Positions 1 to 7,742 of a stretch of DNA of 64,000 nucleotides are shown here, one piece after another. The translations under genes and the position numbers were made by a program. Numbering within the stretch: the first letter of the stretch is position 1; each line of letters opens with the position of its first letter. This DNA is from Clostridium sp. MCC353 (lineage in GTDB: Bacteria > Bacillota > Clostridia > Lachnospirales > Lachnospiraceae). The notes under the pieces are model-generated. The model saw nothing but the letters and a program-made list of their open reading frames with translations. It was not told the DNA's origin and did not search any database. The stretch is from assembly GCF_018785315.1 (NCBI RefSeq), contig NZ_WQPN01000128.1, positions 72,409 through 136,408 of the forward strand, written 5' to 3'.

Positions 1-44
1 ACCAGTTCCTCCGGCAAAATCTCTGTTGCTTTCTGATAGCGCAT
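1..44 (-). CDS. CD3324-like protein, 5' end only
   Basis: Only the first 14 codons lie in the window (MRYQKATEILPEEL). The ATG at 44 follows a GGGAGG ribosome site with a 5-nt gap. The opening residues resemble the start of the small CD3324 family of clostridial proteins, which have a short HTH-like fold and usually begin with a similar ILPEEL stretch. The function is not established and the rest of the gene lies outside the window, so this is a motif-level guess. Confidence 0.5.
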   Translation of the reverse strand, partial: MRYQKATEILPEEL

Positions 45-290
45 CGCTGCCTCCCAAACGTATTTTACTGTCCGGAATAGCAAAGGCTATACAATTACTT
101 TTCTATTTATTTCACTGCATAAGCCTGTTGCTATGCAGTAATAACAGGTTTACCCATATAGGACTGCCCTCCTTTTTATTGCGCTGCTTTTAGTACGCTA
201 TAGTATAACCGATAAATAGCCGGGTGAAAACCTTAAATTTTTACCAGAAATGATCTTGAGAATCCGTACTGAATAAAATCCGCGCTCTTT

Positions 291-764
291 CTAAATGTCT
301 GAAAAATCCATCTTTACCACTCTGCCCATTTTCCCATGCTCTTCCATTTCAATAACCGCCATGGTGACCGGGTGCTTGAACCTTCTCGGCCCGCAGCTTC
401 CCGGATTCAGCCAGATCCGTCCCCCATCGGCGGTCTCTTCATATTTATGGGAATGGCCGCAGATAATGAGATCATAAGTTTCCAACGTCTCCGTTATCCG
501 CTTCTTGTCATGAATCATAAAAATCCGCAGGCCAAACAGCTCCAGGCTCAGATTTTCGGGCAGATGAACCGCCCATTCCTTGTCATTATTGCCCCTTATG
601 GCATAAACTTTTGCAATGGTTTCCAGTTCATCCAGAACCTGCTGCCGGTTGATATCCCCTCCATGGAGGATTACATCACAGGTGGATAATACACTTTTGA
701 CCTCCTCCCTGAGGAGGCCGTGGGTGTCGGAAATAACGCCGATTCTATGAATGCATTGCGGCAT
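291..764 (-). CDS. YfcE/MJ0936-type metallophosphoesterase
   Basis: This 157-residue protein is a short calcineurin-like phosphodiesterase of the YfcE class, which binds two metal ions and cleaves phosphodiesters. All expected motifs are present in order: ISDTHG near residue 11, HGGDI near 34, GNND near 58, GHSHK near 103 and LNPGS near 119. There is no signal peptide, so it should be cytosolic. The length is normal for the family and the gene looks intact. Known relatives act on artificial phosphodiesters and the natural substrate is unknown. It is a single gene between a divergent-looking gap and the nuclease-like gene upstream, with no operon partner visible. Confidence 0.85.
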   Translation of the reverse strand: MPQCIHRIGVISDTHGLLREEVKSVLSTCDVILHGGDINRQQVLDELETIAKVYAIRGNNDKEWAVHLPENLSLELFGLRIFMIHDKKRITETLETYDLIICGHSHKYEETADGGRIWLNPGSCGPRRFKHPVTMAVIEMEEHGKMGRVVKMDFSDI

Positions 765-825
765 GATGCTGTTCCCTGCCTTTCCTTTTACTTCATAAAG
801 CTGTAATAAATACTTTTAGAATACG

Positions 826-1608
826 CTAAATCCGGGATAAAAACCTATTCTTATCGCCGTCTATATCTGCTAATTTCTTTAAATCAAGATCAAATTTTTG
901 TGGTAAATACTTAAAACTCTTTCTGCCTTTGCTAAAAGTTTTCTGGATATTATAGACAGCCCTTGTATTTAACTCCTGATATGTAAAATAATAAATTCCG
1001 CTCTGCTTTATTCTATCCGGCAGACGATTTTCTGTGATACCGACCAAAAAAGGATTCTCAAACAGATTCCTATAGGCCAAAAGCTGGTTCGTTGGATCCT
1101 TGCTGCCCAGCTTGGCCTCAAAGATGACAGCTCTGCGGGAATAAGGCTCTTCTGCCAGAAGATCCAAACGAACATTTTCAAATACGGCCTCCCGCTTGAC
1201 AAATGACAGTTCCGGGAAAATATCTTCAAAACCGTCTTCCATCATTTTTACAAAATCCGCCTCACTATGATTACGGTCATCTTGAGCAATATATGCCGCT
1301 TCTGCAAAAATTTCCATCAGCATATCTATGTAAGCGTCTTCGAATTTCCCACGCAGATCATTCAAAGCGGAAAAAAACAACTTATTCATAAAAGGATTAT
1401 GCCATGTTTGATGCATCTTTCCGAGTTCATATAAATCCGCAATGCTTTCTGCAGAACTAATTCCATACAAAATACCGATAATATGGATTTTTACACGTTC
1501 CCGAAAGGTTTTCTCCCAATAGCTGATTTCTTCTGACGGCAAGTCTTCCTCATAATCTATAATGAAATTATTCAAAACCGACCATTTGTACATATAAGCT
1601 GCGCTCAT
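826..1608 (-). CDS. PD-(D/E)XK nuclease-like protein
   Basis: A 260-residue protein preceded by GGAGG five bases before the ATG. The C-terminal half carries a PD-(D/E)XK-like core: an aspartate in VRLDLLAEE, then about 15 residues later FEAKLGSKD, giving the E-x-K pair, followed by an amphipathic helix beginning NQLLAYRN. The N-terminal ~130 residues look mostly helical and I do not recognise them. Relatives of this layout are annotated as Rpn-like or transposase-associated nucleases, but no transposase domain is visible. It sits next to a toxin-antitoxin pair in an AT-rich accessory stretch, so a defence or mobile-element role is possible. Substrate and activity are unproven. Confidence 0.6.
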   Translation of the reverse strand: MSAAYMYKWSVLNNFIIDYEEDLPSEEISYWEKTFRERVKIHIIGILYGISSAESIADLYELGKMHQTWHNPFMNKLFFSALNDLRGKFEDAYIDMLMEIFAEAAYIAQDDRNHSEADFVKMMEDGFEDIFPELSFVKREAVFENVRLDLLAEEPYSRRAVIFEAKLGSKDPTNQLLAYRNLFENPFLVGITENRLPDRIKQSGIYYFTYQELNTRAVYNIQKTFSKGRKSFKYLPQKFDLDLKKLADIDGDKNRFLSRI

Positions 1609-1682
1609 TTTTCCTCCTTTTCTGAATCCTTATCCATGTTTACGCCTTCTTATGATTATTTTGATAATTACTCCTTTCCACA

Positions 1683-1716
1683 AAAAGCCCAGGCCAACTA
1701 TAAGCGTCAACCTGGG
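1683..1716 (-). terminator. Intrinsic terminator after doc
   Basis: On the minus strand a stem opens CCCAGG and closes CCTGGG, extended inward by five further pairs of which three are G-U wobbles, and is followed by CTTTTTG. It lies about 50 bp past the doc stop. It is a diverged copy of the terminator at 3240-3275. Confidence 0.7.
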
Positions 1717-1764
1717 ATTCTCTTACTATGTTTATAATATCTGCTAATTCTTAATTCTGTTCCA

Positions 1765-2139
1765 TTATTTATGACTTATTATCCAATCTAATATTTCATC
1801 ATAACCAATACTGCCATCTGCCACACCTAATCCTAAAGCAATCAACTCTCGCTGTGTGTATTTTATATTTACTTGATTCAATCTAAGTATCATTAGCATA
1901 GACAACATGCCAATCCGCTTATTACCATCTAAAAAAGCATGATTATTCACAAGGCCAAAAGCAATCCTGGCGGCTTTTTCTTCCACCGTAGGATAAACTT
2001 CTATCTCCCTAAATCCACTGGATATACTGAAAATAGCCGATTCTAAAAGCCCCCTGTCTCTTAATCCATCCAGTCCGCCTGTTTTTTCTATAAGCCTTCC
2101 ATGAATTTTAATTACTTCATCTACTGCTAAAATTATCAT
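1765..2139 (-). CDS. doc: Doc-type (Fic fold) toxin
   Basis: This 124-residue protein matches the Doc family of Fic-fold kinases, which phosphorylate elongation factor EF-Tu and stop translation. The family motif is present near residues 66-75 as HAFLDGNKRIG, with the catalytic histidine and the NKR anion-binding residues intact. The start ATG overlaps the antitoxin stop by 4 nt (ATGA), so the two are translationally coupled. Length is typical and no frameshift is seen, so the toxin may still be active. The target is known for Doc of phage P1 and is inferred here. Confidence 0.9.
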   Translation of the reverse strand: MIILAVDEVIKIHGRLIEKTGGLDGLRDRGLLESAIFSISSGFREIEVYPTVEEKAARIAFGLVNNHAFLDGNKRIGMLSMLMILRLNQVNIKYTQRELIALGLGVADGSIGYDEILDWIISHK

Positions 2140-2387
2140 TTAGCTAACTCCAGAAATGCTTCCATATTTTCTTCAATCAAAGTATCTGCTGTCAATTCTA
2201 ATTTTTTTTCTCTTGCCGCTCTGATTCCTTTTATCGCTTCGTATTCCTCAAAATCTACCACAATGTATCTGGGCTTATTGTTTTTGAGAATTACAGCAAA
2301 ACCATTTTCGTCTACAATATGCGTTACTTTAGAAAAATTCTGATTCGCTTCTGTCATTGCTACTAACGCTTCTGTGTTTACCATCAT
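2136..2387 (-). CDS. phd: Phd/YefM-type antitoxin
   Basis: About 83 residues. The N-terminal half has the Phd/YefM fold (start MMVNTEALVAM, then an NFSKV segment and KPRYIVVDFEEYEA), which dimerises and binds DNA. The charged C-terminal tail would wrap the toxin. Several start codons are close together; the ATG at 2387 is preferred because GAGGTG lies 6 nt upstream. It precedes doc in the usual order. A near-palindrome at 2402-2419 just upstream is a plausible operator for autorepression by the Phd-Doc complex. Confidence 0.88.
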   Translation of the reverse strand: MMVNTEALVAMTEANQNFSKVTHIVDENGFAVILKNNKPRYIVVDFEEYEAIKGIRAAREKKLELTADTLIEENMEAFLELAK

Positions 2388-2401
2388 ATTCATCACCTCA
2401 C

Positions 2402-2419
2402 CTTTAGTATATGCTAAAG
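2402..2419. promoter_or_regulatory. Probable Phd operator palindrome
   Basis: CTTTAG-TATATG-CTAAAG, a near-perfect 18-bp inverted repeat 14 bp upstream of the antitoxin start. Phd proteins bind such palindromes in their own promoter. Assignment is by position and symmetry only. Confidence 0.45.
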
Positions 2420-2458
2420 CTAGGATAAATACAACCTACTTTTTAAATAATCATCCTT

Positions 2459-2483
2459 CTCCCCGTCACTTATGATACGGTTC
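2459..2483. repeat. Duplicate of rlmH 3' end (outer att-like copy)
   Basis: This 25-bp stretch is identical to 4245-4269, which spans the last codons and stop of rlmH plus 7 bp beyond. Read on the minus strand it gives GAACCGTATCATAAGTGA, still encoding EPYHK-stop, but no rlmH body is attached. The same orientation as rlmH and the 1.8-kb spacing fit a direct repeat left by site-specific insertion. Confidence 0.75.
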
Positions 2484-2526
2484 TCCGTAGCGGCTCCAAT
2501 GGGGAGAGTTATTATTATGTGACGAT

Positions 2527-2905
2527 TCAATCCTTATCCTTATTTATAGCCTTCATTAATTTTTTATCATAGCTATAAATTGTCATTCCCATTACCTGAT
2601 GATATGCCAATAATATATTATCTACAAAGTCCAATGTATTTTCTGCATATAATAGTAACGCCCTCTCTGCTACCGCTCCATTTCTACAGACAATATTCCT
2701 TGCCTTCATAAAGCTTAAAATAGCTTCACTGCAAGCTTTTCTAGGAACACTATAAACCTTTGTAATGACATACACAACTTCTGCTATTACCTCTATGTGT
2801 ATATACTATTTTCTGTGTCTGCCTTATCGTCTGTAATTCCTCAATCTTTTTTTCATCATCACCAATGATACAGCGTATCATTGTATTTGCATCAGCCATT
2901 ACCAT
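2527..2905 (-). pseudogene. PIN-domain toxin, frameshifted
   Basis: The N-terminal piece (from MADANTMIRC, near 2899) and the C-terminal piece (IEVIAEVVYV ... LDFVDNILLAYH ... YSYDKKL) together make a VapC-like PIN RNase, but in two frames. The acidic residues of the PIN site are present: D in MADAN, E in IEVIAE, and D in LDFVD and YSYDKK. The frames part near 2795-2803 at a (TA)3 run; restoring one TA unit gives VYIHIEVIAE, which reads through cleanly. The C-terminal piece could only start at a GTG (2775) and would lack the first catalytic aspartate. It is therefore probably inactive, unless the run is a sequencing error or slips back. Confidence 0.75.
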
Positions 2906-3110
2906 GCTTTTCCACCATTGCACGTTCAAATGCCCCTTCTTCCAATTCTCTTTTGCTTGAATCTGCATACTTCGACAATATTCCTATTGGAAGTTCATCT
3001 ACTTCATTCTCATCATCTATAAACGTTACTATGACCTTCTGCTTAGTTTTAGGGGCTGGTTCTAAAAGTCGCACTGTATTTCCATCAAAATATCCTGTTA
3101 TCTCTCTCAT
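2892..3110 (-). CDS. Antitoxin partner of the PIN gene
   Basis: A 72-residue protein beginning MREITGYFDG, with GAGGAGG seven bases before the ATG at 3110; an upstream in-frame ATG is less well placed. The first ~35 residues have a beta-rich AbrB-like or DUF104-like appearance (VRLLEPAPKTKQKVIVTFID). The acidic C-terminal tail is typical of toxin-binding antitoxin tails. Its end overlaps the toxin start by about 8-14 nt, so this is a type II pair. With the toxin broken, the antitoxin may persist as a relic or counter related toxins elsewhere. Confidence 0.65.
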   Translation of the reverse strand: MREITGYFDGNTVRLLEPAPKTKQKVIVTFIDDENEVDELPIGILSKYADSSKRELEEGAFERAMVEKHGNG

Positions 3111-3239
3111 TCTATTTCCCTCCTCTATCAAATGAGTTATCCTTTGCTTATATTATATTCTATCTATTCCCCTTTTTAAATACAAAATTCAAAATTTGTA
3201 CTTTTAGTTTCTCCTGGTGACACACTGACTCCTTTCCAC

Positions 3240-3275
3240 AAAAAATCCCAGGTTAACTATAATCGTTAACCTGGG
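3240..3275 (-). terminator. Intrinsic terminator
   Basis: On the minus strand CCCAGGTTAAC pairs perfectly (11 bp) with GTTAACCTGGG across a 7-nt loop and is followed by ATTTTTTG. It ends transcription from the gene at 3351. The hairpin and about 30 bp of flank are repeated at 1670-1740. Confidence 0.8.
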
Positions 3276-3350
3276 TTTACCTTACTATGTTTATAATATT
3301 TCCCATTCTTTTGTCAAATATAATACATTTTTTCTTTGAATATTAAATTT

Positions 3351-3833
3351 TTATCTATAAAGAGGACACAATTTATCTTTACTCCTATAATACGTAGTCT
3401 GCTGAAGTAATGTAAAATCATATCCACCAATAGCACGACTAATTCTTGCCCTAACCTTTATAAATAATAAAATACCTCCTTCAGAAACTGCTGATAACCA
3501 AAATATAGGAGTGCATTCTTCAACATCGCATTTTACTATTAACCAAAAATAGCGATTTATATCTGCCTTAAAATTATTCTCTAATTCACTTGTTGGTTTT
3601 GTGGAGCAATATAAAGGTGACGAATACAATATTTTTTCACAATATTTATAATAATTATGTAATATGTCCTTTTCATTTTTTTTTAAATAATCATCGCTAA
3701 ATGCCATTATATATTTTAAATTTGTACTTTTCCTTTCTGATGTAAGGAATTTTATTAATAATGGCGGAAAAGTTCCTTCTTTGGTTTCGTCAGAGAAATT
3801 GTAGTCTTTCTCAGTATTAATTTCTACAACCAT
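3351..3833 (-). CDS. Hypothetical protein, probable 3' part of a split gene
   Basis: A 160-residue open frame with no recognised domain and AT-rich codon use. No ribosome site precedes its ATG. The frame stays open about 60 bp upstream of the ATG, reading GYYTLAFKRDTDEYKEEF, until it meets the end of the membrane gene at 3884. This suggests that both pieces were one ~270-residue membrane protein before a one-base loss near 3893-3898. The segment PIFWLSAVSEGGILLFIKV may be membrane-associated. Function unknown. Confidence 0.45.
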   Translation of the reverse strand: MVVEINTEKDYNFSDETKEGTFPPLLIKFLTSERKSTNLKYIMAFSDDYLKKNEKDILHNYYKYCEKILYSSPLYCSTKPTSELENNFKADINRYFWLIVKCDVEECTPIFWLSAVSEGGILLFIKVRARISRAIGGYDFTLLQQTTYYRSKDKLCPLYR

Positions 3834-3883
3834 TTTATTCCAATTAAATTCTTCTTTATATTCATCAGTATCTCTTTTGAAGG

Positions 3884-4168
3884 CTAACGTATAATACCCA
3901 CTTCGCCGATTTTAATTTTATCTTCTCTTAATAATTCTTTCTCTTTTGAATATACTTGAAAGAAAATAGTAATCACTATTCCCACTAGTAACACACTATA
4001 TGAACCTAAATTTTTCAAGATAAGACTTAACACCAAACAGAACTGATTTAGTTTATATGGCGTAATACATATCCAGAAAAGAGCTGCCCCCACTACTATT
4101 ACTGCAAGAACTATAATCGAAATAAACATATATTTGACTGCAGTAAATAATCCTATATCATCATTCAT
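3884..4168 (-). CDS. Two-helix membrane protein, probable 5' part of a split gene
   Basis: 94 residues with two clear hydrophobic helices, at about residues 13-34 and 51-70, then a charged stretch (KEKELLREDKIK). A GGAGGT site lies about 10 nt before the ATG, so translation starts here. The frame ends shortly after GEVGII. Restoring one base at that point would fuse it to the downstream frame at 3351-3833. It lies inside the rlmH-bounded cassette, and I do not recognise a family. Confidence 0.5.
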   Translation of the reverse strand: MNDDIGLFTAVKYMFISIIVLAVIVVGAALFWICITPYKLNQFCLVLSLILKNLGSYSVLLVGIVITIFFQVYSKEKELLREDKIKIGEVGIIR

Positions 4169-4244
4169 TGTATATTCTTACCTCCATGATTTATGAATCC
4201 ATTCACTAAATACTCATTATTAAATTAACATTAAACGTTTACAC

Positions 4245-4269
4245 CTCCCCGTCACTTATGATACGGTTC
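4245..4269. repeat. rlmH 3'-end att-like copy (inner)
   Basis: This covers the last six codons and stop of rlmH plus seven downstream bases, and is identical over 25 bp to 2459-2483. The core GTATCATAAGTGA resembles the SCC attachment core at staphylococcal rlmH, mainly because the protein end (YHK-stop) is conserved. Confidence 0.75.
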
Positions 4270-4731
4270 CCCATGACTAATCCGAAAACTCCTATAAACC
4301 TGTTCCAGCAGAATCACCCTCATCAACTGATGGGGAAATGTCATCTTTGAGAAGCTGAGCAGGTAATCCGCCCTGCCCAGCACCTTCTTAGACAGCCCCA
4401 GGGAGCCGCCGATCACAAATACAATCTGGCTCACCCCGGACACGCCCAGCCCGTCAATCTTTTCCGCCAGTTGTTCCGAACTGAGCGTCTGGCCTTCGAT
4501 GGCCAGGGCGATTACATAGGAACCGTCCTTAATCTGGGCCAGAATCCGCTCCCCTTCTTTATCCTTGATCTGGGTTTCCACCGCCTCACTGGCGTTATCC
4601 GGTGTTTTTTCATCCGCCACCTGTATGATTTCCAGTTTGCAGTACCTGCTCAGCCGTTTGCTGTATTCCTCAATCGCATCTGTAAAAAATTTCTCCTTGA
4701 TTTTTCCTACCGTAACAAGCGTTATCCTCAT
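4252..4731 (-). CDS. rlmH: 23S rRNA (pseudouridine1915-N3)-methyltransferase RlmH
   Basis: RlmH is a SPOUT-class methyltransferase that uses S-adenosylmethionine to methylate pseudouridine 1915 in helix 69 of 23S rRNA. Starting at [15 protein letters not shown] gives 159 residues, the standard family length; an in-frame start 13 codons upstream would run into the preceding gene. The knotted SAM-binding C-terminal half is intact: [13 protein letters not shown] near residues 105-117, [14 protein letters not shown], and the terminal GEPYHK. It follows the LRR gene by 13 nt and may share its transcript. Its 3' end is the apparent target of the insertion at 2459-4269. Confidence 0.96.
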   Translation of the reverse strand: MRITLVTVGKIKEKFFTDAIEEYSKRLSRYCKLEIIQVADEKTPDNASEAVETQIKDKEGERILAQIKDGSYVIALAIEGQTLSSEQLAEKIDGLGVSGVSQIVFVIGGSLGLSKKVLGRADYLLSFSKMTFPHQLMRVILLEQVYRSFRISHGEPYHK

Positions 4732-4744
4732 CCTGTGCCCTGCC

Positions 4745-6652
4745 TTATTTGACCACCGTAACCGCTTCACTCAGAACCTGGTAATTGGAGATGGGATCTC
4801 CGGTGCAGTTAACAAGTTCCAGCTTTTTCAGAAGTTCCAGAGGTTTTAAGTCTGTAATATAGTTGTCGCTGATATCCAGAGTCTTTAATTCCGGCAAAGA
4901 GGCCGCAAAATTAATCTGGGTCAGCTTGTTTCCGGTCAGGCTGATGTTTTCCAGGCCGGTATATGCGGCTATGAAGTCCGTATGTTCGTCTAATGTTACC
5001 TTGTCATAATCCACATAAGTAATTCCCCCGCCGCCGCTGATCTTAACATTCTTATACAGCTTGACTCCGTTCATTTCCAAATGTTTCAATGCCGGATTGG
5101 CCGCCAGCTTGTCAAAATTGATTTCACATTCTGTACCGTTTAAAATGAGGGCTTCCAAAGTCGGGATGCCAAACAGCCCCGATATATCTTCATAGGTTGC
5201 AACCCCGGTCAGATCCAGCTTTACAAGGGCAGGAAGCTGCGCAGCAAATTTCCAGCCCGCCGTATTCCCGTAGACGCGGGAACACTTGAGTTCCTTCAAA
5301 TTCACAAGTCCGGAAAATGCACCGGGATCGTCAATACCGCAGCCCTCGATGGAAAGGGTTTCCAACGCTCCGAAGTTTCTTATAAATGACGTCTTTTCAA
5401 ATCCTCCGAGAGTCAGCGCCTTCAAATTCACAAGTCCGCTCAAATCCGGAATTTCACATCCATAAGGCACATCCAGGGAAAGTTCCTCCAGATTGGTCAA
5501 TCCTCCGATGCTGCTGCAGTTCTTCATCTCATAACACCGCTCCACCACAAGGGAAGTCAGGCTGTCCCTGCCCTTCAGGCCGTCCAGATTCAATACATTG
5601 GTATGGGAAACCGTCAATTTCTTCAGATTGGCCATTCCCTCCACAAATCCGATATCCCGGATTCCCTCTGACTGGGCATACAGCTCCTCCAATTGGGACA
5701 TGACAGAAAGGAATGAGAAATCTGTAATATCGTCACAATTTTCCAGCTTCAGTGATTTTAAGTTTTTCAGTTTCACCAGTTCCGTCAGATCCATCAAATG
5801 GCCGCCGTAAAGGCTGATCCCTTCCAAATTGACAAATGAATCGATTCCCTCCAGGCTTTCAATTCCTCCGCTCACCTCAAGTTCCTTCAATGCGCCCGGA
5901 TCGTCCAGCTTGGAAGCTATTTCCGTCAGGTTTTTGCCGTAACAGCCCAGCCCCTCCAGTTCAAGCCCGGCAATATCCGTTTTGGAGATATAACCACGGA
6001 TTTTCAGCACCTTTAACCCGGTAAATGCGGCCAGCTGCGAGGGGGCCACCTTTTTATCGTTCCTCGGAAATGTTATCCATATGGGTTCTGTGCCTTCCTT
6101 TTCATAAGGGTTGTCAAAACTGTACCCGATCCTGATTTCATCCAGAGTACTCTTCTCCTCCAGATACCGGATCTTCCCAAGTTCTTCCGCTGTGATCTGA
6201 TCCACCGGCTTTCCGAACACTTTTGCAGCAAAATCAGCAAACCCTTCGGTAAGTTCAGGAATTTCAATGACTTCTGCCGCTGCATCCGCGCTCACATCCT
6301 CTATTTCTGTTGTTTCCTCCGCCTGGGCGGCGGCCTTTTCCGCCCGGTTGATCTCCATCCTTCTCATTATGCCTTTTCCATTGATCAAAAGAATACCAAG
6401 AATCATCACGAAAAAGAGCGCTGTGCCCCGTTTCCATCCATAAGGTTCCCATCCGGTCTTCTTCACCTCAGGCTTAGGTTCCCGCGGCTGGTACCAGTTC
6501 TGCTCCGGCCCCCTCATGGTCACATCTTCATTCTCTTCCTGCTCTATGATATATCTGGATTTGCAGTATTCGCAGACCGCTATGCTTGGATTCTCTTCGT
6601 CAATTTTCAACGGTCCGTTGCAGGAACTGCATCTTAACTCTGTTATCTTCAT
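4745..6652 (-). CDS. Zinc-ribbon, single-helix leucine-rich-repeat protein
   Basis: 635 residues in three parts. Residues 1-40 form a zinc ribbon with two Cys pairs (CSSC and CEYC). Residues near 76-96 form one transmembrane helix preceded by Trp/Pro-rich linker. From about residue 150 to the end there are roughly 20 leucine-rich repeats of the LxxLxxLxLxxN type (for example [15 protein letters not shown] and [17 protein letters not shown]). The topology would put the zinc ribbon in the cytosol and the repeats outside. LRRs bind proteins, so a surface recognition or scaffold role is likely. No LPXTG anchor or enzyme domain is seen. It lies immediately upstream of rlmH. Confidence 0.75.
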   Translation of the reverse strand: MKITELRCSSCNGPLKIDEENPSIAVCEYCKSRYIIEQEENEDVTMRGPEQNWYQPREPKPEVKKTGWEPYGWKRGTALFFVMILGILLINGKGIMRRMEINRAEKAAAQAEETTEIEDVSADAAAEVIEIPELTEGFADFAAKVFGKPVDQITAEELGKIRYLEEKSTLDEIRIGYSFDNPYEKEGTEPIWITFPRNDKKVAPSQLAAFTGLKVLKIRGYISKTDIAGLELEGLGCYGKNLTEIASKLDDPGALKELEVSGGIESLEGIDSFVNLEGISLYGGHLMDLTELVKLKNLKSLKLENCDDITDFSFLSVMSQLEELYAQSEGIRDIGFVEGMANLKKLTVSHTNVLNLDGLKGRDSLTSLVVERCYEMKNCSSIGGLTNLEELSLDVPYGCEIPDLSGLVNLKALTLGGFEKTSFIRNFGALETLSIEGCGIDDPGAFSGLVNLKELKCSRVYGNTAGWKFAAQLPALVKLDLTGVATYEDISGLFGIPTLEALILNGTECEINFDKLAANPALKHLEMNGVKLYKNVKISGGGGITYVDYDKVTLDEHTDFIAAYTGLENISLTGNKLTQINFAASLPELKTLDISDNYITDLKPLELLKKLELVNCTGDPISNYQVLSEAVTVVK

Positions 6653-6698
6653 CGTATTTTCCTCACTCTGTCATACTCTTGCCTTTATTTCTTTAATT

Positions 6699-7697
6699 CT
6701 ATAAATCCGTCAATCCGCCCTTGTCCGTCTTCCTCTTTTTATTCTTCACCCGTTTCACAACCGTTCCATCGGGTTTTCTTCTAATCTGATAAATGAGCTG
6801 GATAAACTGCCCCGCTTCCGCCCACGCCTCCCGGCTCTCAGGAAACAGCCCCAGGCTCATCTGGAAAACATGGAACATTCCCTCATAGACAGACACCCTG
6901 CGCCTGATTCCGGCCTTTTTTGCCAGTTCTGCACAGGACAGCGTATCACTCAGCATCATCTCATATCCGCCCGCCTGAAACAGCATGGGCGGAAGCCCTT
7001 TAAAATCACCGAATATTGGTGAAAGATAAGGATTTTTCGGATCCGCATCCCCGATATAGGAGGAGTTATAAAGCATGCTCTCCCTGGAATTGCCAAACAG
7101 CGGATCCAGTTCATAATTGGTATCATAGCTCTCCCCGCTGCAGGTCATATCCGCCCACGGCGACATCAGGATCAGCCCGCCCGGCAGGGCAATGCCGTGA
7201 TCCCGCAGATAAAGGCAGAGGGCCAGGGCCAGCCCCCCTCCGGCGGAATCGCCTGCCACAATCACCTGTTTTGGGTGGTATCCCTTTTCGTGTATCAGCC
7301 ATTTATACGCGTCATACGCATCTTCCAGCGCGGCCGGATAGGGATATTCCGGCGCCACACGGTAATCCACCGTAAGAACATCGCCTCCAAAGCTCAGCTT
7401 TGAATAGTGGACCGCGAATTTCCTGTAAATATTCTTCATCGGGCCGATATAACCGCCTCCGTGAAGCTGCAGGATCACCCGTCCGGTATAGACTTTAGAC
7501 GGCCTTAAATACTCCATTTTAAAATTCTTTGTCTCTATAATCTCATATTCATACCCGGAAGGACATATCCAGGCCGGTTCTACCGGATTCTTACGAAATT
7601 CTCCTGTCTGAATCGGTCTTTTGAGTGAAGTTTCCATCACATCGTGAATCAGTTCCCGCATCAGATTGCCGCGTACACTTACACGCTCGTTTCTCAT
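6699..7697 (-). CDS. Alpha/beta hydrolase (acetyl-esterase, HSL-like)
   Basis: 332 residues of the hormone-sensitive-lipase/acetyl-esterase family. The oxyanion motif LHGGGYIG is near residue 99 and the nucleophile elbow GDSAGGG near residue 169; the later DTLSCAE and MFHVFQ segments are placed for the catalytic Asp and His. AGGAG lies five bases before the ATG. There is no signal peptide, so it should act in the cytosol on small ester substrates. It follows the DUF6320-type acyltransferase gene by 45 bp, suggesting linked acyl transfer and acyl removal. The C-terminus has a basic tail (VKRVKNKKRK) not typical of the family. Confidence 0.85.
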   Translation of the reverse strand: MRNERVSVRGNLMRELIHDVMETSLKRPIQTGEFRKNPVEPAWICPSGYEYEIIETKNFKMEYLRPSKVYTGRVILQLHGGGYIGPMKNIYRKFAVHYSKLSFGGDVLTVDYRVAPEYPYPAALEDAYDAYKWLIHEKGYHPKQVIVAGDSAGGGLALALCLYLRDHGIALPGGLILMSPWADMTCSGESYDTNYELDPLFGNSRESMLYNSSYIGDADPKNPYLSPIFGDFKGLPPMLFQAGGYEMMLSDTLSCAELAKKAGIRRRVSVYEGMFHVFQMSLGLFPESREAWAEAGQFIQLIYQIRRKPDGTVVKRVKNKKRKTDKGGLTDL

Positions 7698-7742
7698 CTT
7701 CGCTCCTATCTGCGCGCCCTGCGCATTGAAATTTTGTCTCCC

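Larger units (their letters stand above)
2459..4269. mobile_element. SCC-like cassette remnant inserted at rlmH 3' end
   Basis: An AT-rich block of about 1.8 kb lies between two 25-bp direct copies of the rlmH 3' end. In staphylococci, SCC elements integrate at exactly this codon stretch of rlmH (orfX) through Ccr serine recombinases and leave such repeats. Inside are an antitoxin gene, a frameshifted PIN toxin and a two-piece membrane protein gene. No recombinase is present, so the block would be a non-autonomous or decayed cassette. The neighbouring Phd-Doc and nuclease-like genes lie just outside and could be a second, older insertion. Confidence 0.6.

Noticed and set aside
158..190. Short peptide frame MGKPVITA with a nearby AGGAGGG upstream of the CD3324-like gene
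   Set aside because: Only eight codons, and nothing else supports a leader peptide.
1648..1657. Possible third att-like copy (CTTATGAT)
   Set aside because: Only eight bases match the rlmH end, which is expected by chance.
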